Part shown: one piece after another, positions 6,379 through 12,746 of the stretch | How the letters are laid out: each line of letters begins with the position of its first letter | Numbering within the stretch: position 1 is the first letter of the stretch | Source: JBDSLU01 sp039916225 | GTDB lineage: Bacteria > Acidobacteriota > Vicinamibacteria > Vicinamibacterales > Vicinamibacteraceae | Direction of reading: 5' to 3' | DNA length: 12,746 nt | NCBI GenBank assembly: GCA_039916225.1 | Contig: JBDSLU010000251.1 | Location: 1-12,746, forward strand | The notes under the pieces: generated by a model | Seen by the model: only the letters and a program-made list of their open reading frames with translations | What the model was told of the DNA's origin: nothing | Database searches by the model: none | Made by a program: the position numbers and the translations under genes

Positions 6379-7716
6379 ATGATGGACGACCGCCGCCGCC
6401 CCGAGGCCCCGCGCGCCTTCGGCTTCGAGACGCGCCAGGTGCACGCCGGCCAGCGCCCCGACCCCAACACCGGCGCCCGCGCCGTGCCGATCTTCCAGAC
6501 CACCAGCTACGTCTTCGAGGATCCGGAGTCGGCGGCCGCCTATTTCAACCTGCAGGAGTACGGGAACACCTACTCGCGGATCATGAACCCGACGACGGCG
6601 GTGTTCGAGGAGCGGATGGCCAGCCTCGAGGGCGGCTGCGGTGGCGTGGCGTTCGCCAGCGGCATCGCGGCCCAGGCGGCGGCGCTGTTCACCCTGCTCG
6701 ACCCGGGCGATCACGTCGTCTCGTCGTCGGCGCTCTACGGCGGATCCGTCAACCAGTTCAAGCACCTGCTGCGCAAGATGAACGTCGGCCTGACCTGGGT
6801 CGATCCGGACGATCCGGACGCCTGGCGAGCCGCCATTCGCGACAATACCAAGGTGTTCTACGCCGAGACGATCGGCAACCCGGCCGGTAACGTGCTCGAC
6901 ATCGAGACGGTCGCCGCCATCGCGCACGAGCATCGGCTGCCGCTCCTCGTCGACAACACCTTCGCGACGCCCTACCTGTGCCGGCCGATCGAGTGGGGCG
7001 CCGACATCGTCCTGCACTCGGCGACCAAGTTCATCGGCGGCCACGGCACCAGCATCGGCGGCGTCGTCGTCGACGCCGGCACCTTCGACTGGTCGAACGG
7101 CCGCTATCCGGCCATCGCCGAGCCATCGCCGGCCTATCACGGCCTGAAGTTCCACGAGACGTTCGGCACCTACGGCTACCTGATGAAGCTGCGGGCCGAG
7201 ACACTGCGCGATCTGGGCGCCGCGCTCAGCCCGTTCAACGCCTTCCTCTTCCTGCAGGGCCTCGAGACGCTGTCGTTGCGCATGGACCGGCATGTCGCCA
7301 ACGCCCGGGCCGTCGCCGAGTATCTCGTCGGGCACGACCTGGCGTCGAACGTCACCTATCCCGGCCTGGCCCGCAGCCGCTACGGCGAGCTGGTCGACAA
7401 GTATCTGCCGCGGGGCGCCGGCGCCATCTTCTCGTTCGAGTGCCGGGGCGGGCGCGACGCCGGGCAGGACTTCATCCGCGGCCTGACGCTGTGGTCGCAC
7501 CTGGCCAACGTCGGCGACTCGAAGAGCCTGGTCATCCATCCGGCCAGCACGACGCATCGGCAGTTGAGCGATGACGAGCTGCGCGCGGCCGGCGTCGGGC
7601 CAGGCACGATCCGGCTCTCGGTCGGCACCGAGTCGATCGACGATCTGCTCTGGGATCTCGAGCAGGGCTTCACCAGCGTGCGCGACGCGGCGGCCGTCGA
7701 GGCGGCGACCCGATGA
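6379..7716 (+). CDS. metY: O-acetylhomoserine sulfhydrylase (MetY)
   Basis: A PLP enzyme of the Cys/Met metabolism family that combines O-acylhomoserine with sulfide to give homocysteine; 445 residues, full length for MetY. The opening FETRQVHAGQRPDPNTGARAVPIFQTTSYVF (shown here in part: FETRQVHAG, then VPIFQTTSY) is diagnostic. NTYSRIMNPT holds the phosphate-binding Tyr/Arg of the partner subunit, and DNTFATPYLCRP the aspartate that contacts the PLP ring. Lys217 in SATKFIGGHGT forms the Schiff base. Two adjacent ATGs occur: 6379 is four bases and 6382 seven bases from AGGAG (6370-6374), so 6382 may be the real start. The gene is coupled to metX upstream and overlaps the CoA-binding gene by four bases (ATGA) downstream. 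The MetX product is the expected substrate. Confidence 0.95.
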   Translation: MMDDRRRPEAPRAFGFETRQVHAGQRPDPNTGARAVPIFQTTSYVFEDPESAAAYFNLQEYGNTYSRIMNPTTAVFEERMASLEGGCGGVAFASGIAAQAAALFTLLDPGDHVVSSSALYGGSVNQFKHLLRKMNVGLTWVDPDDPDAWRAAIRDNTKVFYAETIGNPAGNVLDIETVAAIAHEHRLPLLVDNTFATPYLCRPIEWGADIVLHSATKFIGGHGTSIGGVVVDAGTFDWSNGRYPAIAEPSPAYHGLKFHETFGTYGYLMKLRAETLRDLGAALSPFNAFLFLQGLETLSLRMDRHVANARAVAEYLVGHDLASNVTYPGLARSRYGELVDKYLPRGAGAIFSFECRGGRDAGQDFIRGLTLWSHLANVGDSKSLVIHPASTTHRQLSDDELRAAGVGPGTIRLSVGTESIDDLLWDLEQGFTSVRDAAAVEAATR

Positions 7717-8219
7717 CCCCTCCCGCCGACGCCCCGGCCTTCGACCTCACCCGCTACCAGGATGCGATCGCGATCCAGCGCGTCCTCCATCACGCGCGGA
7801 CCATCGCCATCGTCGGCCTGTCGCGCAACGAGCTGCGGGCCAGCTTCTTCGTCGGCTACTACTTGAAGCGGCACGGCTACCGGGTCATCCCGGTCAACCC
7901 GCGCGAGACCGAGGTCCTCGGCGAGCGCAGCGTCCCCAGCCTGCTCGACGTGCCGGTCCCGGTCGACATCGTCAACGTCTTCCGCGCCCCCGATGCCCTG
8001 CCGGGCATCGCCGAGGAGGCCGTGCGCATCAAGGCCGGCAGCCTGTGGTGCCAGTTCGGCGTGATCAATGCCGAGGGGGCGCGCATCGCCGAGGCAGGCG
8101 GCGTGCCGGTGATCATGGACCGCTGTCTCAAGGTCGAGCACGCCCGCTACGTCGGGCGCATGCACTGGCTCGGCTTCAACACGCAGCGGATCACGTCGGT
8201 GCGAGGCGGGCTGCAGTAG
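7713..8219 (+). CDS. YccU-type CoA-binding protein
   Basis: A 168-residue protein of the CoA_binding_2 family, a single Rossmann-like domain related to the CoA-binding part of succinyl-CoA synthetase. Residues 31-63 hold the nucleotide-binding strand and loop (IAIVGLSRNE) and RVIPVNPRE; SLWCQFGVIN (110-119) and VIMDRCLKVEH (133-143) are the other conserved blocks. The biochemical role of the family is not established. Its ATG overlaps the metY stop in ATGA, so it is translated as part of the met operon. A link to acyl-CoA or CoA handling by MetX is a reasonable guess, not shown. No active-site histidine for phosphoryl transfer is seen. The heptamer array begins three bases after its stop. Confidence 0.9.
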   Translation: MTPPADAPAFDLTRYQDAIAIQRVLHHARTIAIVGLSRNELRASFFVGYYLKRHGYRVIPVNPRETEVLGERSVPSLLDVPVPVDIVNVFRAPDALPGIAEEAVRIKAGSLWCQFGVINAEGARIAEAGGVPVIMDRCLKVEHARYVGRMHWLGFNTQRITSVRGGLQ

Positions 8220-8221
8220 CA

Positions 8222-8325
8222 CTAACGACCAACTTCCAATCGCCAACTTCCAACGACCAACTTCCAACTTCCAACGCCCAACCAGCCGAACTGTTGGAAG
8301 TTGGCGATTGGCGTTTGGGCGTTCG
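8222..8325. repeat. Converging heptamer array, CCAANNN then NNNTTGG
   Basis: From 8229 to 8284 the DNA is eight uninterrupted heptamers of the form CCAANNN, with variable triplets CTT, TCG, CTT, CGA, CTT, CTT, CGC, CCA; CTAACGA at 8222-8228 is a decayed ninth unit. After six other bases the same words return in reverse orientation from 8291 to 8318: CTGTTGG, AAGTTGG, CGATTGG, CGTTTGG, then GCGTTCG as a decayed unit. CCAATCGCCAACTTCCAAC (8236-8254) is a perfect 19-bp inverted repeat of 8293-8311. A second pair, AACGCCCAA (8273-8281) with TTGGGCGTT (8315-8323), is interleaved with the first. The array has no coding potential and lies between the met operon and a broken HAD gene. The style resembles the heptameric short tandem repeats known from cyanobacteria. 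A transcript would form a strong hairpin and could end the met operon message. Confidence 0.85.
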
Positions 8326-8348
8326 CTCGCGTCACCCGTCGTGCGAGC

Positions 8349-8790
8349 ATGGGACGCGTGGTGAAAGCCGTGCCCTTCGACGTGGACGGGACGCTCGTCG
8401 ACAGCAACGACGCCCACGCCGACGCGTGGGTGCGCGCGTTCGCCGATCACGGCGTCACGGTCGACCGTGATCACGTGCGGCGCTGTATCGGAATGGGCGG
8501 CGACAAGCTGATGCCGGAGGTCAGCGGCATCCGCGAGGCCTCGCCCGAAGGCACGGCCATCGCGGACCGGCGCGGCGCGATCGTCCGGACCGAGTTCCTG
8601 CCGACGCTGCAGCCCTTTCGCGATGCCGGGCGCCTGCGTCGAAGCCGCCCGGCGCGCTGGCCTGGCGACTGTCGCCTTCCGCTGCGGCGGGTGGACCGGC
8701 TCCGATCTCGATGGCGCGATCGCGATTTACGACGGGCCCTGGGATCTGCTGGCGCGCCTCGAGGAGTCGGCCCCTGGCACGCTGATCGGC
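8349..8790 (+). pseudogene. HAD-family phosphatase remnant, internal deletion and frameshift
   Basis: From the ATG at 8349 the sequence reads MGRVVKAVPFDVDGTLVDSN, the HAD motif I with both aspartates, then the cap region up to LPTLQPFRDAGRL (about 8638). At that point the frame changes. In the frame of 8623 the family's C-terminal end follows: VEAARRAGLATVAFRCGGW, then AIAIYDGPWDLLARLEES. Missing between them are roughly 75-85 residues carrying motif II (Ser/Thr), motif III (Lys) and the GDxxYD acidic motif. The normal stop is also gone: the first frame ends at TGA 8850-8852 and the second runs on to 9012, both inside the kinase gene. A functional phosphatase is not possible. A six-base hairpin (GCTCGC 8325-8330 / GCGAGC 8343-8348) touches the ATG. 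Break positions are approximate. Confidence 0.8.
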
Positions 8791-8845
8791 GCTTCCGCGC
8801 GACGGTGGCATCGGTTACCCTTCCCCGGGCTCCCCCGTCCGCGAT

Positions 8846-11404
8846 GTGCTGACTTCCCTGATCCCGCTATTCATCGGCCCGGCGGTCCTGCTGCCGATCG
8901 CCGCCTACGCGCTCCTGCACCGACGCGTCCGCGCCGCCGGTTGGTACGCGCTGCTCCTCGGCGCCATCGCGCACTGGAGCATGACCTACGCCTGGGAGCT
9001 CACCGCCGGTGAGCTCGAGTTCAAGGTGCTGGTCCTCAAGATCAAGTACCTGGGCGTGCTGGCGATCCCGGCCATCTGGATCGGGTTCGTGCTCGACTTC
9101 GTCGGCACCGAGCCGGCCCGCATCCGCCGCACCGTGCGGGTCATGGCCGCGTTCTCGGCGACGATGCTGGCGCTGGCCTGGACCGACGGCTGGCACCACG
9201 CGTTCTGGGGGCCGATCACGGTCGACACGACCGGCCCGTTCGACCTGCTGATCGGGCGCGGCCCCGGCTTCTACGTCAACATCTTCTACACCTACGCCGC
9301 GCTCTGGGCCGGCATCGGCGTGCTGGCGACGCGGGCCTTCCAGTCGCCCTACCTCTACGCCAAGCGCTGCGGCATCCTGATCGCCGCGACGATCCTGCCG
9401 TGGCTGGGGAACCTGGCCTTCCTGATGGAAGCCAACACCGTGGCCAACATCGACCCGACGCCGTTCCTGTTCTCGTGCACCGGTGTCGGCGCGGTAGTCG
9501 CGGTCTTCCACTACCGGATGCTCGATCCGATTCCGGCGTTGAGCGACGCGCGGGTCGAGAACCTCGGCGACGGTGTGCTGGTCGTCGATCCGCAGGGCCG
9601 CCTCGCCGACATGAACGGCGCCGCCCAGGCGATCCTCGGCCGGCGGATCAGCGAGGTGGCCGGCACGCCACTCGACCACGCACTGCCCGGCTGGACGCTG
9701 TCGCGGCTCACCACCGGCGGCGAGGACCTGACGTTGGCCACGCCAGCGGGCACCGTCCGCACCTTCGAGACGCAAGCGGTCGCGATCCATGGCCACGCCG
9801 ACGGGCCGACCGGCTACATGGTGCTGCTGCACGACGTCACCGAGCGGCGCGCCGCCGCCGCCACCATCCGCGAGAGCGAGCAGCGCTATCGACAGCTGGT
9901 CGAGAACGCCCACGACCTCATCTTCACCTGCGACCTGGGCGGCCACCTGCGATCGATCAACCGCGCCGGCCTGGCCGCGACCGGCTATGCGCGCGAAGAG
10001 ATCGTCGGCCGCGTCCTCACCGATCTGGTCACCGCTGAAACACGGCCGCGGTTCGTCGGCCTGTTGCAGGCGGCCCGTGACGGCGCCGCGCTGGTCCCGG
10101 TCGAGATTGCCCTCACCGCCAAGAACGGCCGCCGCGTGCCGCTCGAAGTGGCCAGCTGGCTGCAGGGCGCCGATGGCCCGAGCCGTACCATCCAGGCGAT
10201 CGGCCGCGATCAGACGACGCGCGAGCGCTACGAGGATCAACTGCGACAGTCGCAGAAGATGGAAGCGGTCGGCAAGCTCGCCGCCGGCATCGCCCACGAC
10301 TTCAACAACCTGCTGACCGCCATCCTCGGCTTCACCGACATCGCCGAGCGGCCCCTGCCGCCCGACAGCCAGTCGCGACCGCCGCTGGCGCAGATCCGCC
10401 GATCGGGCCAGCAGGCGGCGGCGCTGACCCGGCAGCTGCTGGCCTTCGCCCGCCGGCAGATCCTGCAGCCGGTGGTGCTCGACCTGAACACGGCCATCAG
10501 CGATCTCGGCACGATGCTGTCGCGGCTGCTCGGTGAGGACGTCACCATCGGCTATTCCCTGGCCCACGACGCCCGCCGCGTCCGGGTCGACCTGGCGCAG
10601 ATCCAGCAGGTCATCGTGAATCTTGCCGTCAACGCGCGCGACGCCATGCCGCGCGGCGGCGAACTGCGCATCGAGACCGCCAACGTGGCCATCGGCGCGA
10701 CGCCGCTGCCCGCGGTGTCGCTGCCGGCCGGGCCGTACGTGGCGATGACCGTCTCGGACACCGGCGAAGGCATCGCCGACGACGTCCTCGGGCACATCTT
10801 CGAGCCGTTCTATACGACCAAGGCGATGGGCCAGGGCACCGGCCTCGGGCTGGCCACGGTGCACGGGATCATCAAGCAGAGCGGCGGCGACATCCAGGTG
10901 CGGACGGCGTTGGGCCGCGGCACGACCTTCACCATCTACCTCCCGGCGACCGAGGCGCCGCTGCCGGTCGACGATCGCGTGGTGCTCGCCGACGCGCGGA
11001 CGGCCGTGCCGGGCAGCGTGCTGCTCATCGAGGACGACGACGCCGTGCGCGAGTTCGCCCGCGAAGTGCTGCGCAGCCGCGGCTGGCGCGTGGTCGAGGC
11101 GTCCGGCCCGGCCGAGGCGCTGACGATCTTCACCGAAGGCGACGAGACGTTCGACGTCGTCGTCACCGACGTCGTGATGCCCGGCTTGTCGGGCGGCGAG
11201 CTCGCCGACCGGCTCGAGCAGCTGCGTCCGGGGATACCGGTCCTGTTCGTCTCGGGCTACGCTGATGTCGATGTCATCGGCCGCGGCCAGCTGCGGGCCG
11301 GCCGCCAGCTGCTCTCCAAGCCGTTCACGGGGGCCGAGCTGGCCTACCGCGTCCAGGAGCTGTTTGCCGCGACCCGGCCGGGCCCCTATCGTCGCCGCCA
11401 TTGA
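8846..11404 (+). CDS. Hybrid sensor histidine kinase (7TM-PAS-PAS-HisKA-HATPase-REC)
   Basis: An 852-residue inner-membrane sensor kinase. Residues 1-227 form a seven-helix sensor region like the histidine-kinase N-terminal 7TM domain, including VLKIKYLGVLAIPAIWIGFV (63-82). PAS domains lie at about 236-332 and 345-458. HisKA (about 470-535) has the phospho-acceptor His484 in GIAHDFNNLL, the NtrB-like H-box. The ATPase domain shows the N box NLAVNARDAM (592-601), SDTGEGI (637-643), FEPFYTTK (652-659) and GTGLGLATVHGI (664-675). The C-terminal receiver (about 724-845) has the acidic pocket D730-D731, phospho-acceptor Asp775 in VVTDVVMPG, and Lys825. No response regulator with an output domain follows, so the partner is elsewhere. 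GTG 8846 is chosen from homology; no ribosome site is evident. TTCCGC-N17-TACCCT (8793-8821), inside the HAD remnant, is a weak promoter candidate. The next gene starts three bases after the stop. Confidence 0.92.
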   Translation: MLTSLIPLFIGPAVLLPIAAYALLHRRVRAAGWYALLLGAIAHWSMTYAWELTAGELEFKVLVLKIKYLGVLAIPAIWIGFVLDFVGTEPARIRRTVRVMAAFSATMLALAWTDGWHHAFWGPITVDTTGPFDLLIGRGPGFYVNIFYTYAALWAGIGVLATRAFQSPYLYAKRCGILIAATILPWLGNLAFLMEANTVANIDPTPFLFSCTGVGAVVAVFHYRMLDPIPALSDARVENLGDGVLVVDPQGRLADMNGAAQAILGRRISEVAGTPLDHALPGWTLSRLTTGGEDLTLATPAGTVRTFETQAVAIHGHADGPTGYMVLLHDVTERRAAAATIRESEQRYRQLVENAHDLIFTCDLGGHLRSINRAGLAATGYAREEIVGRVLTDLVTAETRPRFVGLLQAARDGAALVPVEIALTAKNGRRVPLEVASWLQGADGPSRTIQAIGRDQTTRERYEDQLRQSQKMEAVGKLAAGIAHDFNNLLTAILGFTDIAERPLPPDSQSRPPLAQIRRSGQQAAALTRQLLAFARRQILQPVVLDLNTAISDLGTMLSRLLGEDVTIGYSLAHDARRVRVDLAQIQQVIVNLAVNARDAMPRGGELRIETANVAIGATPLPAVSLPAGPYVAMTVSDTGEGIADDVLGHIFEPFYTTKAMGQGTGLGLATVHGIIKQSGGDIQVRTALGRGTTFTIYLPATEAPLPVDDRVVLADARTAVPGSVLLIEDDDAVREFAREVLRSRGWRVVEASGPAEALTIFTEGDETFDVVVTDVVMPGLSGGELADRLEQLRPGIPVLFVSGYADVDVIGRGQLRAGRQLLSKPFTGAELAYRVQELFAATRPGPYRRRH

Positions 11405-11407
11405 TCC

Positions 11408-12746
11408 ATGTTCCAGCCCGTCTTCATCGCCGCGCTCGGCCTGGTCGCGTCGATGAGCGTGCCCACCACGACATCCGAGTCGTCTGCGGACCTGCGCCGG
11501 ACAGACCACGTCGAGGCAGTGGTGGCGCCGGCCGCACCGCCCTGTCGCGGCGAGCGGCTCCCGCCGGCATCGCGCCCGGCTGGCGCCGACCCGCGGTGGC
11601 CGGCGCGGCCGATGTGGCTGTGGGACACCCCGAAGGTGCTGCTCGACGCCGAGGCACGCGCCGAGCTGCTTGCCTTCTGCGCCTGCCAGGGCATCGACGG
11701 CCTGTGGATGCAGGTTGCGCTCGAGCGCCAACGCGCGGCCGACGGTACCGCCGTCCTGCAGCACGCGGCCGCGTGGCGGACGCTCCTGCGGGAGGCGCAC
11801 GCCGCCGGCCTGACGGTCGAGGCGCTCGAAGGCGCGCCGATCTACGCGCTGAAGCCGCACCACGGTGAGGCGCTGGCCGTCGTCGACGCCGTCATCGCCT
11901 TCAGCAAGGCGGCCACCGATCGCGACGGCTTCGACGGCCTGCATTTCGACATCGAGCCGCACGGGCTCTACCGCTGGCGCTTTCCCGAATCGCGCGAGCG
12001 GATGGCCGCCGGTCTCGTCGAGGTGTCGCTCGAGTCGTCGAAGCGCCTGCGCGCCGCCGGCCTGCGCTTCGGCGTCGCGCTCCCCTTCTGGATGCAGGTC
12101 AAGGACGAACAGACGGGCGAGCCGATCGGCGTCGTCACGCTCGACAAGACCCGGCAGTCGGCCGCCCATCACCTGATCGATCGCCTCGACTACGTGGCGA
12201 TCATGAGCTACCGCGACAAGACCGCCGGCCCGAACGGCGTGGTCGCCATCGCCGGGGACCTGCTGGCCCACGCCGCGGCGCCGGGCAAGGCGCGTGTCTA
12301 CCTCGGGCTCGAGACCGCCGCCGACAGCGAGCGCGTCTGGTTCGTCACCGGCGAGGCGCGCGAGCGGACGCTGGCAAAGATGCGGGCGCGCGGCGAGGAC
12401 CCCGACGAGCTCGAACCGATCGGCAGCTTCCGCCGATCGATCGCCGACGACGGAACGCGGCTGCATCTCGGGCTGCGCGTTCCGACCGGCACCGGCCTCG
12501 ACGCTCCGGCACTGCTCGGCGCGGTACGGGAACTGGCGTCGGCCTACGGCACGCCGCAGACCGACCCGCCCGGACGCGACACGGCGGCCGCGTTGTCGCT
12601 GGCTCTCGGCATGCTCGACAAGTCAGGCGACTGGCGGGGGCTCGTCGCCGCGCCGATCGCCGGCGAGGACGGGCTCCGCTGGTCGGGCTTCCTCGGCGTC
12701 AGCGTCACGCCGCCGGCCATCACCTTCGGCGGCCAGCCGCCCGGCG
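11408..12746 (+). CDS. Secreted TIM-barrel protein, GH18-like (3' end outside window)
   Basis: An open frame of 446 codons from ATG 11408 that continues past the right edge. The first 19 residues are hydrophobic (MFQPVFIAALGLVASMSVP) and may be a signal peptide, though no basic residue precedes the core. A low-complexity linker (to about 65) leads to a domain starting RPMWLWDTPKVLLDAEAR. FDGLHFDIEPH (175-185) resembles the GH18 motif DGxDxDxE: Asp181 and Glu183 are in the right places, but the first inner aspartate is His179. YVAIMSYRD (262-270) matches the GH18 beta-6 motif M-x-Y. The reading is a glycoside-hydrolase-like TIM barrel; substrate and even catalysis are open. It starts three bases after the kinase stop and is probably co-transcribed. 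I do not recognise a named family. Confidence 0.75.
   Translation, partial: MFQPVFIAALGLVASMSVPTTTSESSADLRRTDHVEAVVAPAAPPCRGERLPPASRPAGADPRWPARPMWLWDTPKVLLDAEARAELLAFCACQGIDGLWMQVALERQRAADGTAVLQHAAAWRTLLREAHAAGLTVEALEGAPIYALKPHHGEALAVVDAVIAFSKAATDRDGFDGLHFDIEPHGLYRWRFPESRERMAAGLVEVSLESSKRLRAAGLRFGVALPFWMQVKDEQTGEPIGVVTLDKTRQSAAHHLIDRLDYVAIMSYRDKTAGPNGVVAIAGDLLAHAAAPGKARVYLGLETAADSERVWFVTGEARERTLAKMRARGEDPDELEPIGSFRRSIADDGTRLHLGLRVPTGTGLDAPALLGAVRELASAYGTPQTDPPGRDTAAALSLALGMLDKSGDWRGLVAAPIAGEDGLRWSGFLGVSVTPPAITFGGQPPG

Noticed and set aside
5010..6503. Upstream extension of the OsmC frame, making a 682-residue protein
   Set aside because: The extension is antisense to metX and metY and has mirror-frame composition. 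A good ribosome site precedes the ATG at 5009, which gives a normal OsmC length.
8222..8325. CRISPR array
   Set aside because: The units are seven bases long with no 25-35-base repeats or unique spacers, the orientation flips midway, and no cas gene is nearby.
8867..12466. Very long open frame (about 1,199 codons) on the minus strand opposite the kinase and GH18-like genes
   Set aside because: It is a typical mirror frame of GC-rich coding DNA. Its protein is rich in Arg, Gly, Asp and Val without domains, while the plus strand carries full kinase motifs.
4..12746. Defence island, prophage or transposon
   Set aside because: No nuclease, integrase, transposase, phage structural gene or direct target duplication was seen. 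All intact genes belong to metabolic, regulatory or secreted-enzyme families.

Overview
This is a GC-rich window of chromosomal character with no phage, plasmid or defence genes. Several things suggest a soil or sediment Acidobacteriota, probably near Vicinamibacteria: base composition, a DPP IV-type S9 peptidase, the tail of an FtsX/MacB-like (ADOP-type) permease, a metX-metY-CoA-binding trio, and a HAD phosphatase with a DVDGTLVDSN motif. The lineage is inferred from family style, not from a marker gene.

Layout. The left edge holds the first 18 codons of a probable DoxX-family membrane protein (minus strand), with a MarR-family repressor gene upstream on the same strand. Two near-identical 18-bp sites, one before each gene, look like MarR operators; the one at marR overlaps a good promoter that would give a nearly leaderless message. 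A secreted S9 prolyl peptidase (637-2910, +) follows, then an orphan C-terminal piece of an ABC-transporter permease (about 2918-3139). On the minus strand an OsmC-like protein (4455-5009) is followed by an FAD/NAD(P)-dependent oxidoreductase (3148-4386, probably starting at a non-standard ATC at 4407). A short AT-richer spacer separates the OsmC gene from a divergent, tightly coupled plus-strand operon: metX (homoserine O-acyltransferase), metY (O-acylhomoserine sulfhydrylase) and a YccU-type CoA-binding protein. Together metX and metY would make homocysteine by direct sulfhydrylation.

Right half. After the met operon comes an array of heptamers: eight CCAANNN units, then four NNNTTGG units in the opposite orientation, forming a perfect 19-bp inverted repeat. 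Next is a HAD-family phosphatase gene that has lost its middle and changed frame. A large hybrid sensor kinase (7TM, two PAS, HisKA, HATPase, REC) begins inside the open frame left by that remnant. Three bases after its stop begins a probable secreted TIM-barrel protein with a degenerate GH18-like DGxxxDxE motif, which runs off the right edge.

Most interesting points: the converging heptamer array, the paired MarR operators, the ATC start candidate, the gutted HAD gene, and the kinase/GH18-like pair. I see no clear evidence for a wholly new multi-gene system.
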